DNA of 64,000 nucleotides, from contig NC_015953.1 in NCBI RefSeq assembly GCF_000177195.2, positions 2,914,001 through 2,978,000 on the forward strand, read 5' to 3'. The DNA comes from Streptomyces sp. SirexAA-E. Lineage in GTDB: Bacteria; Actinomycetota; Actinomycetes; Streptomycetales; Streptomycetaceae. Shown piece by piece: positions 47,696 through 57,211 of the stretch (the first letter of the stretch is position 1; each line of letters starts with the position of its first letter). The position numbers and the translations under genes were made by a program. The notes under the pieces were generated by a model. That model was not told the origin of the DNA and searched no databases. It saw only the letters and a list, made by a program, of their open reading frames with translations.

Positions 47696-48754
47696 TCAGA
47701 CGGACCCGTGGGAGGTGGTGGCGGGTTCCTGCCGGGTGCGGCGCCGGTGCACGGCCCAGAAGACACCGCTGCCGACGACGACGGTGACGCCGACCCCGAT
47801 CACCCCGGCGAGGCCGCCGGAGATCCGGGGGTCGGTGATGCTCTTGACGCCGTAGTCGGCGAGCGGGGAGTCGGCGGCGCCGTGCTCCTCGACCTTCTCG
47901 TCGATGCCCTTGTCGGCGGCGACCTTCTCCAGGCCGTCGGGGTTCGCGGAGGCGTAGTACGAGACGAACCCGGCGAGCAGGAGGGCCGCCACCAGGCCGG
48001 TCGCCCAGACCTTGCGGGTGGAGTGGGCGCGGGCGGCGGCGGGGGCGGGCGCGGCGGCCGGGGCGTCGACGAGCTCGCCGTCGACGCGCAGCTTCAGCGG
48101 GGCGGCGAGCCCGCGGGCCCCGTGGACGAGGTCCGGGCGCACCGCGAGGACCGCGCCGACGGTCAGTGCGGTGATGACGGCCTCGCCGATGCCGATGAGG
48201 ACGTGCACACCGACCATCGCGGTGAGGACCTTGCCGATGGGTACGTCGGTGGTCCCGCCGATCGCGTAGATGGCGGTGAAGGCGACGGCGGCGGCCGGTA
48301 CGGAGACCAGCGCGGCCACGAAGGCCGCCGCGGTCGTCGAGCGCCGGGTGCGGGGCAGGACGCCGGTGAGCCCGCGGAAGAGGGCGTACGCGACGACGAC
48401 GGTGACGACGCCCATGACGGTGATGTTGACGCCGAGCGCGGTGAGGCCGCCGTCGGCGAAGAGGATGCCCTGCATCAGCAGGACGACCGCTATGCAGAGC
48501 ACCCCGGTGAAGGGCCCGACCAGGATCGCCGCGAGCGCCCCGCCCAGGAGGTGGCCGCTGGTGCCAGCGGCGACCGGGAAGTTCAGCATCTGCACGGCGA
48601 AGATGAAGGCCGCGACGAGCCCGGCGAGGGGCGCGGCCCGCTCTCCTCCGAGCTCCCGCCGCGCCCCCCGGAGGCTGACCGCGACCGCCCCGGCGGCGAC
48701 CACGCCGGCCACGGCGGACACAGGTGCGTTGATGAATCCGTCGGGTACATGCAT
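47696..48754 (-). CDS. cbiM: Fused CbiM-CbiN metal-binding component
   Basis: A 352-residue substrate component. The absolutely conserved MHVPDGF start, whose amino group and His2 bind the metal in the CbiM/NikM family, is intact, and the S-component core spans to about residue 220. From about residue 245 two more membrane segments flank a short loop containing ASANPDGLEKVA, which is the CbiN/NikN part, so this is an MN fusion. Nickel is favoured over cobalt by the Nur-box-like site upstream. Confidence 0.92.
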   Translation of the reverse strand: MHVPDGFINAPVSAVAGVVAAGAVAVSLRGARRELGGERAAPLAGLVAAFIFAVQMLNFPVAAGTSGHLLGGALAAILVGPFTGVLCIAVVLLMQGILFADGGLTALGVNITVMGVVTVVVAYALFRGLTGVLPRTRRSTTAAAFVAALVSVPAAAVAFTAIYAIGGTTDVPIGKVLTAMVGVHVLIGIGEAVITALTVGAVLAVRPDLVHGARGLAAPLKLRVDGELVDAPAAAPAPAAARAHSTRKVWATGLVAALLLAGFVSYYASANPDGLEKVAADKGIDEKVEEHGAADSPLADYGVKSITDPRISGGLAGVIGVGVTVVVGSGVFWAVHRRRTRQEPATTSHGSV

Positions 48755-48831
48755 GGAATGGCTCCGCTTCGGGCGAGGGCGAGGGCAGGAGTGCGGGCGC
48801 GGGTCGACAACCGCTCAATGATAGGGGCCTG

Positions 48832-48848
48832 TTGCGAAGCGTTTGCAA
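48832..48848. promoter_or_regulatory. Nur-box-like site for nickel regulation
   Basis: TTGCGA-N5-TTGCAA fits the Streptomyces Nur consensus (tTGCaa-N5-ttGCAA) at all but one position. It lies 78 bp before cbiM in the 192-bp region shared with the divergent SsgA-like gene. No cobalamin riboswitch is visible there. Confidence 0.6.
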
Positions 48849-48946
48849 GAGCGGCGGTAAGACAACTGCCAATCTCTCCCCACATGCGCCAAACGAGACA
48901 TATGGGACATTGGGGAGGAAGATACGTGCACACAGGAGGAGCCGGT

Positions 48947-49315
48947 ATGTCACTCGTGATCCAGGAACACCTCCGGGCCCGGCTCATCACCGACGGCCCC
49001 GAACCCCGGCTCGTCCCCGTCCGCCTGAGCTGCGACCCCGCGGCCCCGCAGACCGTGCGCGTCCGCATCCCGGGCACCGCCGAACTGGCCATCGGCCGTG
49101 AGGTGCTGGAGGGCGGCCTGCGCTCCCCCGTCACCAGCGGCGAGCTGCGGCTCTGGCCGTGCGGCCGCGCCCAGCTCGTCGTGGAACTGCACACCTCCGA
49201 CGGGGTCGCCGTCTTCCAGTTCGACAACGCGCCGGTGCTCCGCTTTCTGCGCCGCACCCACGAGCGGACCGCGGCCCGCCCGGTCGCCGGGACCGCCACC
49301 ACCAGCCTGCCCTGA
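48947..49315 (+). CDS. ssgE: SsgA-like sporulation protein (SALP)
   Basis: A 122-residue protein with the SsgA-family layout: LVPVRLSCDPAAPQTVRV corresponds to the LxYDPADPYAV block, GREVLEGGLRSP to the FARDLLxxGL block, and GELRLWP and RFLRRT follow. SALPs control septation and spore maturation in Streptomyces. The name ssgE rests on resemblance and on memory of its position in S. coelicolor. A perfect AGGAGGA site lies 7 bases before ATG 48947. Confidence 0.7.
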   Translation: MSLVIQEHLRARLITDGPEPRLVPVRLSCDPAAPQTVRVRIPGTAELAIGREVLEGGLRSPVTSGELRLWPCGRAQLVVELHTSDGVAVFQFDNAPVLRFLRRTHERTAARPVAGTATTSLP

Positions 49316-49335
49316 GCAGGTCCGTACCCGGGCAC

Positions 49336-49372
49336 GCCGATGGCCCCGTGCCGCGTGCACGGGGCCATCGGC
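49336..49372. terminator. 16-bp perfect terminator hairpin
   Basis: GCCGATGGCCCCGTGC (49336-49351) pairs fully with 49357-49372 around a 5-base loop. It lies between the convergent SsgA-like and MMPL genes and can serve both. Confidence 0.8.
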
Positions 49373-49455
49373 CGTTCCGGTCCCCCGTCCCCACAGGCGA
49401 CCGGCGCTCCGGGGTCCACGTCCCGCTCAGGCGCGGACCCCGGGGTACTCGCGGA

Positions 49456-51675
49456 TCAGACCCGGCTCAGCTCTCGCTCCCCGCCCGGGCCCTCACCGGG
49501 ACCGTCGGCCGCCGGCTCCGTGCGGAGCCCCTCGCCCTCCACGTCCACGCTGGGCAGCGCGCGGTCCAGCCAGCGCGGCAGCCACCAGGCGCGCCTGCCC
49601 AGCAGGGCCAGCACCGCGGGCACGATGGCCATGCGCACCACGAAGGCGTCGAAGAAGACGGCGATGGCCAGCGAGAAGCCGATCATCTTGATCATCGACT
49701 CGCTGGAGCCGATGAAGCCGGCGAAGACGGCCATCATGATCACCGCGGCGGCCGTGACCACCCGGGCCCCGTGCCGGAAGCCGGTGACGATCGCCTGGCC
49801 GGGCGTCTCCCCGTGGACGTACGCCTCACGCATCCGGGTGACCAGGAAGACCTCGTAGTCCATCGCGAGGCCGAAGACCACACCGACCATGAAGATCGGC
49901 ATCATGCTCATGATCGGTCCGGTCTGCTCGACCCCGAAGAGCGAGGCGAGCCAGCCCCACTGGAAGACCGCGACGACCGCGCCCAGGGCCGCGACGACCG
50001 AGAGCAGGAAGCCGAGGGCCGCCTTGAGCGGCACCAGCAATGAGCGGAAGACGACCATCAGCAGCAGGAAGGCGAGTCCGACGACGAGCGCCAGATAGGG
50101 CAGCAGCGCGTCGTTCATCTTCTCGGAGAAGTCGATGTTCATCGCGGTGGCGCCGGTGACCAGCACCTCGGCACCGGTCTCGCTCTTGATGTCCGCACCC
50201 GCGTCGCGGATGGCGTGGACGACGTTCTCCGTGTCGGTGGAGCTCGGCCGGTCCTTCGGGATGACGGTGATGGTCGCGGCGTCGCCGGCCTTGTTGAAGG
50301 TGGCCGGGGTGACGGCGGCGACGTGGCCGCTCGCCTCGATGCCCTGGGAGACCTGCGCGACCGCGGTCTTGCCGTCCGAGCTGTTCCTGGTGTCCACGAC
50401 CACCAGCAGCGGACCGTTGAACCCCGGGCCGAAGCCGTCGGAGAGCAGATCGTAGGCCTGGCGCTGCGTGGTGCTCCTGGGCTGCGAGCCGTCGTCCGGC
50501 AGGCCCATCTCCAGCGAGGCGGCCGGGACGGCTATGACGCCGAGCCCCACGACACCGGCCAGCAGGACCCACACCGGCTTGCGCAGCACGAACCGCGCCC
50601 AGCGGGTGCCCATGTTGGGCTTGGCGTCGGGCTTGTTCTCCGCGTCGGCGGCCTTGCGCGCCTTGCGCCCCATGACCTGCTTGCCGGCGACCCCGAGCAG
50701 GGCGGGCACCAGGGTGAGCGCGATGAGGACCGCGATCGCGACGGTACCGGCGGCGGCGAAGCCCATCTTCGACAGCATCGGGATGTTGACGACGGCGAGG
50801 CCCACCAGCGCGATGACGACGGTCAGGCCGGCGAAGACAACGGCGGACCCGGCCGTGCCGACGGCCCGCCCCGCGGCCTCCTCGCGTTCCCGGCCCTCGG
50901 CCAGCTCGGCCCGGTAACGGGAGACGATGAACAGGGCGTAGTCGATACCGACCGCCAGGCCGATCATCATGGCGAGCGTGGAGGTGGTGGAGCCGAGGTC
51001 CAGCACGTTCGCCAGGGCCGTGATCAGCGACACCCCGATGCCGACGCCGATGAGCGCGGTCAGCAGCGGCAGCCCCGCGGCGATCAGCGAACCGAAGGTG
51101 ATGACCAGCACCACCGCGGCGATGGCGACCCCGATGACCTCGGTGACCCCGGTCTCCGGCATCACCTGGAGCGCGTCACCGCCGATCTCCACGGTCAGCC
51201 CGTCGCTCCGGGCGGCCTCGCCCGCGTGCTCCAGCGAATCCCGTGTCGCGTCGGTGAGCTCCATCGAGTTCACCTTGTAGGAGACGGAGATGTACGCCGT
51301 CGAACCGTCCTCGCTGACGGCGTTCGCCGTGTACGGGTCGGCGACCGAGGCGATCTGGTCCGAACCGGACTCCAGCGTGCCGACGATCTTGCGGACGTCC
51401 GCCCTGTTGTCCGCGTCCGTCATCTTCTCGCCCTCGGGGGCCTTGAAGACGACCCGCGCGGTCGCACCGTCGGCACTGCCGCCGGGGAAGCGCTCTTCCA
51501 GCAGGTCGAAGGCCTTCTGGGCCTCCGTGCCGGGGATCGAGAAGGAACTGGAGGTGGCGGTGGACGCGGAGGCGGCCCCGAATCCGGCGAGCCCCAGCAG
51601 CGCCACCCAGACCAGGGCGACGTACCAGCGGCGCCGGAAGGCGAGCCGTCCGACTTTATAGAGAAATGTGGCCAC
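49456..51675 (-). CDS. MMPL/RND-family exporter
   Basis: A 739-residue membrane exporter with the MMPL plan: helix 1 at about 17-38, a large external domain, five helices, a second external domain, and five more helices. The GxDYALFIVSRYR and AMDYEVFLVTRMRE motifs mark the proton-relay helices of each half. Relatives export lipids or antibiotics. It starts at GTG 51675, 121 bp after a TetR gene on the same strand. Confidence 0.92.
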   Translation of the reverse strand: MATFLYKVGRLAFRRRWYVALVWVALLGLAGFGAASASTATSSSFSIPGTEAQKAFDLLEERFPGGSADGATARVVFKAPEGEKMTDADNRADVRKIVGTLESGSDQIASVADPYTANAVSEDGSTAYISVSYKVNSMELTDATRDSLEHAGEAARSDGLTVEIGGDALQVMPETGVTEVIGVAIAAVVLVITFGSLIAAGLPLLTALIGVGIGVSLITALANVLDLGSTTSTLAMMIGLAVGIDYALFIVSRYRAELAEGREREEAAGRAVGTAGSAVVFAGLTVVIALVGLAVVNIPMLSKMGFAAAGTVAIAVLIALTLVPALLGVAGKQVMGRKARKAADAENKPDAKPNMGTRWARFVLRKPVWVLLAGVVGLGVIAVPAASLEMGLPDDGSQPRSTTQRQAYDLLSDGFGPGFNGPLLVVVDTRNSSDGKTAVAQVSQGIEASGHVAAVTPATFNKAGDAATITVIPKDRPSSTDTENVVHAIRDAGADIKSETGAEVLVTGATAMNIDFSEKMNDALLPYLALVVGLAFLLLMVVFRSLLVPLKAALGFLLSVVAALGAVVAVFQWGWLASLFGVEQTGPIMSMMPIFMVGVVFGLAMDYEVFLVTRMREAYVHGETPGQAIVTGFRHGARVVTAAAVIMMAVFAGFIGSSESMIKMIGFSLAIAVFFDAFVVRMAIVPAVLALLGRRAWWLPRWLDRALPSVDVEGEGLRTEPAADGPGEGPGGERELSRV

Positions 51676-51796
51676 GGAGAGAAACTCCCGGTCAGGTCGT
51701 GGAGTGGAAAATGGGCGTGAGGAACCAGCCCGACGACGAGAGCGGCGTGTCAGGTGGAGCGTCGGGGAGAGGGTCGTACGGAGGGAACGGGGGACG

Positions 51797-52369
51797 TCAG
51801 ACGCCGAGGGCGGGGAACACCACGGATTCTGCGTAGTCGATCAGGAACTGACGGTCGACCGGGCGCTCCTCGACGAGCTCCCGTGCCGCGAAGGCGCCGA
51901 TCATCATGTGCGGTACGTAGGAGAGCGCCGGATTGTCCCGACGCACCTCACCCCGGTCCACCGCGCGCTGGAGCAGCTTCGCGAGTCCGGTCATCTCCGG
52001 CTCGATCAGCAGGCCGCGCAACGCCTGGAAGAGATCGGGGTTCGTGTGGACGGCATGGCTCAGACCCCGCAGCAGTGCGGAGTTCTTCTCCATCTGACAG
52101 TCGTCGCTGAGCGCGAGGACGGCCTGGAAGTCGCCCCGCAGCGAACCGGTGTCGACCTCGGCAAGATGCACCGGCTTGTTGTTCCGGAGCGCCCTGACGA
52201 CCAGCTCGGCCTTGCTCCCCCACTGGCGGTAGAGGGTGGCCTTGCTGGAGCGGGTACGGGCGGCGACGGCGTCCATGGTCAGGGCTTCGTACCCGACCTC
52301 ACCGAGCAGGTCGAGCACGGCGGTGTACAGCTCGTTCTCACGCTCCGGCGTGAGCCGCGTCCGCGCCAC
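51797..52369 (-). CDS. TetR-family regulator of the MMPL exporter
   Basis: A 190-residue TetR protein with its HTH at about 30-52 (MDAVAARTRSSKATLYRQW). GTG 52369 is preferred because GGAGGAGG lies about 7 bases upstream; a longer start at 52417 exists. It is followed by the MMPL gene, and two related palindromes occupy the upstream region, so autoregulation and control of efflux are likely. Confidence 0.87.
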   Translation of the reverse strand: MARTRLTPERENELYTAVLDLLGEVGYEALTMDAVAARTRSSKATLYRQWGSKAELVVRALRNNKPVHLAEVDTGSLRGDFQAVLALSDDCQMEKNSALLRGLSHAVHTNPDLFQALRGLLIEPEMTGLAKLLQRAVDRGEVRRDNPALSYVPHMMIGAFAARELVEERPVDRQFLIDYAESVVFPALGV

Positions 52370-52443
52370 CTGTCGACCTCCTCCGCCCTTGTGCCTGCTG
52401 GATCGTACGCCAGTCACGCACGGCCGCCATGATCACCAGCCGA

Positions 52444-52458
52444 ACGAAACTGTTTCGT
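52444..52458. promoter_or_regulatory. TetR operator candidate 1
   Basis: ACGAAAC-T-GTTTCGT is a perfect 15-bp palindrome in the divergent region between the TetR and tricorn genes. It shares the ACGAAA/TTTCGT core with candidate 2. Confidence 0.6.
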
Positions 52459-52485
52459 ACACATCGAACCTACTCCCCCGCCCCC

Positions 52486-52505
52486 GCGAAACGAAATCGT
52501 TTCGC
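52486..52505. promoter_or_regulatory. TetR operator candidate 2
   Basis: GCGAAACGA and TCGTTTCGC are perfect 9-bp arms around AA. The site is about 55 bp before the tricorn gene, so the same regulator may control both directions. Confidence 0.6.
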
Positions 52506-52559
52506 TTGTGTTCTGCGACACAAGTTGCCCCGGGCCCCTTGCGCGGAAAGCATTGAAGG

Positions 52560-55500
52560 GTGAGTGACGACGTCGCGTATCTCCGCTTCCCGCACCTCCA
52601 CGAGGACTTGCTCTGCTTCGCGGCCGAGGACGACCTCTGGGTCGCCCCCCTCGCCCCCGCGGGGCAGCGGCCCGGCCGCGCGTGGCGGGTGACCGTCGAC
52701 CGCACCCGGGTGAGCCACCCGCGCTTCTCGCCGGACGGCAGCCGTATCGCCTACACGACCTGGCGCACGCTCGACCCGGAGATCCACCTGGCCCCCGTCG
52801 ACGGGGGCCCCGCCCGCAGACTCACGTACTGGGGCTCGACCGACGCCCGGGTCTGCGGCTGGAGCCCCGACCCCGGCGACAGCTCCCAGATCCTCGCCGT
52901 GTCCTCGCACAACCAGCCGTTCTCGTACTTCTCGTGGGCCTACAGCGTCCCCACCGACGGCAGCCCCGGCGGCAAGCTGCCCTGGGGGCCGGTCTCCGAC
53001 ATCGCGGTCGCCGACATCGACGGCGAGCGCCGCACCCTGCTGCTCACCGGCAAGCCGCCGCACGAGCCCGCCGCGTGGAAGCGCTACCGGGGCGGGGCCA
53101 TGGGACGGCTGTGGCTGCACGGCGAGCGGCTGCTGCCGGACATCGGCGGCCACCTCGACGCCCCGATGTTCGTCGGGGGCCGCATCGCCTTCCTCTCCGA
53201 CCACGAGGGCGTCGGCAACCTCTACTCGTGCCGGCCGGACGGCGGCGACCTGCGCCGCCACACCGACCACGACGCCTTCTACGCCCGGCACGCGTCCAGC
53301 GACGGCAACCGGGTCGTCTACCAGTGCGCGGGCGACCTGTGGCTGGTCGACGACCTGGAGGACCCGGACGCCGTCCCGCGCAAGCTGGAGGTACGCCTCG
53401 GCGGCCCCAGGACCGGGCGCCGCACCTACCAGGTGCCCGCGTCGAGCCACGTCGACGCCCTGTCCGTGGACGAGACGGGCCGGGCCAGCGCCGTCTCCGT
53501 ACGCGGCAGCCTGTACTGGCTCACGCACCGCGACGGGCCCGCCCGCACCATCGCCGACGAGCCCGGGGTGCGCGTCCGGCTGCCCGAGATGCTGGGCAGC
53601 AGCGGCCAGGTCGCCTACATCACCGACGCGGACGGCGCGGACGCCGTCGAGATCGCCTACCTGCCCCGTGCCAGCGGCGACCGGCCGCCACGCAGGCTGG
53701 CCTCCGGGCAGCTGGGCCGCGTCCACGAGATGGTCGCGGACCCGGAGGGGACCCGTCTCGCCCTCGCCTCGAACGACGGCCGCCTGCTGCTGCTGGACAC
53801 GGCCGGCGACGAGACGGAACAGGAGGTGGCCGCCCTGGACGGGGTCGCCCTCCTGGACAGCGCCGACGCGCAGGCCGCCCTGCTGGACGCCATCGAGGAG
53901 CAGGGCTCCGCCCCGCCTCCCCCGCCGCCTGCCGAGGCCCAGGTGACCGAGCTCATCCGCTCCGTCAACGGCCCGGTCCGCGACCTGGCGTTCTCCCCGG
54001 ACGGCGCCTGGCTGACCTGGTCGCACCCGGGCATCGGCCGGTCGCTGCGGAAGATCAAGCTGGCCCGGATCAGCGGACCCGACGCCCCGGTGATCGTCGA
54101 CGTCACCAACGGCCGCTTCGAGGACGAGAACCCGGTCTTCACCGGTGACGGCCGCTACCTCGCCTTCCTCTCCTGGCGCGGCTTCGACCCGGTGTACGAC
54201 GTCCACACCGGCGACCTCTCCTTCCCGCTGGGCTGCCGCCCCTACCTCGTGCCGCTCTCCTCGGCGACGCCCTCCCCCTTCGCCCTGCTCCCGGACGGCC
54301 GGCCCGCGGCCGGCGGACTGGACCCGGTGGACATCCCCGACGGCGCCGTCGAAGGGACCACGGTCACCGTGGAGTTCGAGGGGCTGGAGAACAGGGTGAC
54401 GCCCTTCCCGGTATCCGCGTCGAAGTACTCGGCGCTCCAGCCGGTCAGCGGGGGCGGGCTGGTCTGGCTGCGCTGGCCCATCTCCGGCGCGCTGGGCGAG
54501 ACGTTCGCCAACCCCGCGGACATGTCGGGCCGCCCCACCCTGGAGCACTTCAGCATCGCCAGGGCGCGCCGGACCCAACTGGTCGCCCACCTCGACGGCT
54601 TCGCGGTCAGCGGCGACCGCTCCCGGCTGGTCGTCATGGACGACGGCGAACTGCGCGCCGTCCCGTCCGACGAGCCCGGCGACAACGACACCACCGTCTA
54701 CCTCGACCTGCGCCGCATCCTGCACGACGTCGACCCGGCCGCGGAATGGCGGCAGGCCTACGACGAGGCGGGCCGCATCATCCGGGCCTACTTCTGGGAG
54801 CCGGACATGTGCGGCATCGACTGGGACGCCGTCCTGGACCAGTACCGGCCGCTGGTCGAACGGGTCGCCTCCCCCGACGAGTTCGCGGACCTGCTGCGCG
54901 AACTCCTGGGCGAGCTGGGCACCTCCCACGCCTACGTGTCCCCCGCCCGCCGCAACGAGGGCCCGCCGCACTACCAGCGGGCGATCGGTCTGCTCGGCGC
55001 CAACCTGGCGTGCCGGGACGGCGACTGGACGGTCCTGCGGATCCTGCCCGGCGACTCCTCGGACTCCAAGGCGCGCTCCCCGCTCGCCGGTGCGGGGATC
55101 CGCGAGGGCGCCGTCCTCACCCATGTCGACGGCCGCCGGGTGGACCCGGTGGCGGGACCCTATCCGCTGCTCACGGCGGCGGGCGGGACGACGGTCGAGC
55201 TGACCTTCCGTCCGGCGGGCGGCGAGGGCGGCGGCCGGCCCCGCCGTGTCGCGGTCGTCCCGCTGATCGACGAACGCCCCCTGCGCTACCAGGACTGGGT
55301 CGCCAAGCGCCGCGAGGTCGTCCGCGAACTGAGCGGCGGCAGGTGCGGGTACCTGCACATCCCGGACATGGGCGGCTCGGGCTGGGCGCAGTTCAACCGC
55401 GACCTGCGCCTGGAGGTGTCACGCCCGGCCCTGATCGTGGACGTGCGCGGCAACGCGGGCGGACACATCAGCGAGCTGGTCGTCGAGAAGCTCACCCGCG

Positions 55501-55964
55501 CGATCCTCGGCTGGGACCTCACCCGCAACGCCCAGCCGGTCTCGTACGCGTCCAACGCCCCCCGGGGCCCGGTGGTGGCCCTCGCCGACGAGGCGACCTC
55601 CTCCGACGGCGACATGATCACGGCGGCCTTCCGGCTGCTGAAGCTGGGGCCGGTCGTGGGCCAGCGCACCTGGGGCGGGGTGGTCGGCATGACCGGACGC
55701 CACCGGCTCGGCGACGGCACGGTGATCACGGTGCCGATGAACGCGGCCTGGTTCGACACGTACGGCTGGTCCGTCGAGAACCACGGCGTCGAACCGGACC
55801 TGGAGGCCCTGCGCACCCCCCTGGACTGGGCGGAGGGCCGTCACGCGGTCCTGGACGACGCGGTCAAGGTGGCCCTGGACCTCCTGGCGTCCCACCCGGC
55901 CTCCACACCGCCGACGTACGCCACGGTGCCGGACCTGCGACGGCCCCCGCTGCCCCCGCGCTGA
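52560..55964 (+). CDS. Tricorn-type protease (peptidase family S41)
   Basis: A 1134-residue protein. The N-terminal 680 residues are two beta-propellers with repeated FSPDGxxxAxxxW blades. The C-terminal part has a helical segment, a PDZ-like domain (about 800-880) and the S41 core. Catalytic residues are visible: His790 in GTSHAY and the nucleophile Ser1015 in TSSDGD. Tricorn degrades peptides released by the proteasome. GTG 52560 has AAGGG directly before it, an unusually short spacing; no better start is seen. Confidence 0.92.
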   Translation: MSDDVAYLRFPHLHEDLLCFAAEDDLWVAPLAPAGQRPGRAWRVTVDRTRVSHPRFSPDGSRIAYTTWRTLDPEIHLAPVDGGPARRLTYWGSTDARVCGWSPDPGDSSQILAVSSHNQPFSYFSWAYSVPTDGSPGGKLPWGPVSDIAVADIDGERRTLLLTGKPPHEPAAWKRYRGGAMGRLWLHGERLLPDIGGHLDAPMFVGGRIAFLSDHEGVGNLYSCRPDGGDLRRHTDHDAFYARHASSDGNRVVYQCAGDLWLVDDLEDPDAVPRKLEVRLGGPRTGRRTYQVPASSHVDALSVDETGRASAVSVRGSLYWLTHRDGPARTIADEPGVRVRLPEMLGSSGQVAYITDADGADAVEIAYLPRASGDRPPRRLASGQLGRVHEMVADPEGTRLALASNDGRLLLLDTAGDETEQEVAALDGVALLDSADAQAALLDAIEEQGSAPPPPPPAEAQVTELIRSVNGPVRDLAFSPDGAWLTWSHPGIGRSLRKIKLARISGPDAPVIVDVTNGRFEDENPVFTGDGRYLAFLSWRGFDPVYDVHTGDLSFPLGCRPYLVPLSSATPSPFALLPDGRPAAGGLDPVDIPDGAVEGTTVTVEFEGLENRVTPFPVSASKYSALQPVSGGGLVWLRWPISGALGETFANPADMSGRPTLEHFSIARARRTQLVAHLDGFAVSGDRSRLVVMDDGELRAVPSDEPGDNDTTVYLDLRRILHDVDPAAEWRQAYDEAGRIIRAYFWEPDMCGIDWDAVLDQYRPLVERVASPDEFADLLRELLGELGTSHAYVSPARRNEGPPHYQRAIGLLGANLACRDGDWTVLRILPGDSSDSKARSPLAGAGIREGAVLTHVDGRRVDPVAGPYPLLTAAGGTTVELTFRPAGGEGGGRPRRVAVVPLIDERPLRYQDWVAKRREVVRELSGGRCGYLHIPDMGGSGWAQFNRDLRLEVSRPALIVDVRGNAGGHISELVVEKLTRAILGWDLTRNAQPVSYASNAPRGPVVALADEATSSDGDMITAAFRLLKLGPVVGQRTWGGVVGMTGRHRLGDGTVITVPMNAAWFDTYGWSVENHGVEPDLEALRTPLDWAEGRHAVLDDAVKVALDLLASHPASTPPTYATVPDLRRPPLPPR

Positions 55965-56054
55965 CGACGCCCGGCGCCCGGGGAGGGGGCTCGCACGCGG
56001 AAGGGGCGCGCCCCGGTCTCCCGGGACGCGCCCTTCACGGCACGGACGCGGACG

Positions 56055-56240
56055 TCAGCGGTCGAACCGCTCGCGCGCCTGCTCGGCCGCGTCCCGCGCA
56101 CGCTCGCGCGGGTCGGACGGCCGGTCGCCGGAGCGGTCGGACCGCTCGCGGGAGCCGTCCTGCTCACCGCCCCGCTTCTTCCGCTCGGCCTGGTCGGCGA
56201 GCTTCTGTGCCTTGTCCTTGAACTGGTCTGCGATGCCCAT
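56055..56240 (-). CDS. Small hydrophilic protein
   Basis: A 61-residue highly charged protein starting MGIADQFKDKAQKLADQAE, with Arg/Asp/Glu repeats to the end. The N-terminus resembles small Streptomyces proteins sometimes described as CsbD-like or antitoxin-like. CAGGAG lies 10 bases before ATG 56240. Function unknown. Confidence 0.65.
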   Translation of the reverse strand: MGIADQFKDKAQKLADQAERKKRGGEQDGSRERSDRSGDRPSDPRERARDAAEQARERFDR

Positions 56241-56326
56241 GCCGTTCACTCCTGTGTGGGTGCGTGGGGGAGGCCCCGTGAGGGGCTCGCCCAGACTTAC
56301 ACACCCGGACATGCGTCGCATTTCGA

Positions 56327-57211
56327 TCAGTGACGCTGCGCTCGCGCGTCCTGGTCCGCCGCGCCGCCGGCCCCCACGAGTCCCTTGGTGACGCCGTCCA
56401 GCCGCGTCCCGAACCGCTGCATCTCACGCTGTCCGACGATCCCGATCACGGTCGGCAGCGCTCCCCGGACCGACTGCATCCCCCGCAGCCACCACTGGCC
56501 GTACACATGGGCCGAGCGCCGCTCGATGCCCGCCACGATCCGGTCCACGGCCGGGCCCAGCGGGTAGGTGCGGTTGGTCGGCCAGGGCAGCCGCTGCCGC
56601 AACTCCCGCATGACGTCGTCCTCGTCGGCACCGCGCACCATGTCCGTGTCGGTCCAGGACAGGTAGCCGACCCCGACCTTCACGCCCCGGTAGCCGACCT
56701 CCGCGCGCAGACTGTGCGCGAACGCCTCCACACCCGACTTGGAGGCGCAGTACGCGCTCATCATCGGCGCCGGGGTGAGCGCGGCCAGCGACGCTATCTG
56801 GAGGAAGTAGCCGCGGCTCTCCATGACGACCGGCAGGAACGCCCGCGCCGTGACGGCGCCGCCGATCAGGTTCACCTCGATGACCCGGCGCCAGGCGACG
56901 GGGTCGGAGTCCACGAGCGGCCCGCCCGTGGCGACCCCGGCGTTGGCGACCACGACGTCGATCTTGCCGAAGCGTTCCTTGACCTCACGGGCGACCTGGG
57001 CCATCGCCTCGTGGTCGGTGACGTCCGCGAACCAGTGGTCGCTGTCCGAGTGCAGCCGCTCGGAGACCTTCTTCAGCTCGTCCGGCTCCAGACCGACGAG
57101 GGCCAGCTTCGCGCCACGTGCCGACAACTTGCGGGCGAGCAGTTCACCCACCCCGCGTGCCGCTCCGGTGACGACGACGACCTGTCCTTCGAGACTCCGC
57201 CTGCCGCTCAT
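56327..57211 (-). CDS. SDR-family oxidoreductase of the BVMO operon
   Basis: A 294-residue SDR. Cofactor motif TGAARGVG is at about 15-22, NAGVA near 90 and the catalytic pair in YCASK. The C-terminal 60 residues extend beyond a minimal SDR, as in the Rv3085-like proteins that accompany mycobacterial monooxygenase operons. ATG 57211 overlaps the hydrolase stop. Confidence 0.88.
   Translation of the reverse strand: MSGRRSLEGQVVVVTGAARGVGELLARKLSARGAKLALVGLEPDELKKVSERLHSDSDHWFADVTDHEAMAQVAREVKERFGKIDVVVANAGVATGGPLVDSDPVAWRRVIEVNLIGGAVTARAFLPVVMESRGYFLQIASLAALTPAPMMSAYCASKSGVEAFAHSLRAEVGYRGVKVGVGYLSWTDTDMVRGADEDDVMRELRQRLPWPTNRTYPLGPAVDRIVAGIERRSAHVYGQWWLRGMQSVRGALPTVIGIVGQREMQRFGTRLDGVTKGLVGAGGAADQDARAQRH

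Noticed and set aside
48755..48946. Cobalamin riboswitch upstream of cbiM
   Set aside because: No B12-box or characteristic conserved core is visible in this 192-bp region; a Nur-like box is present instead.
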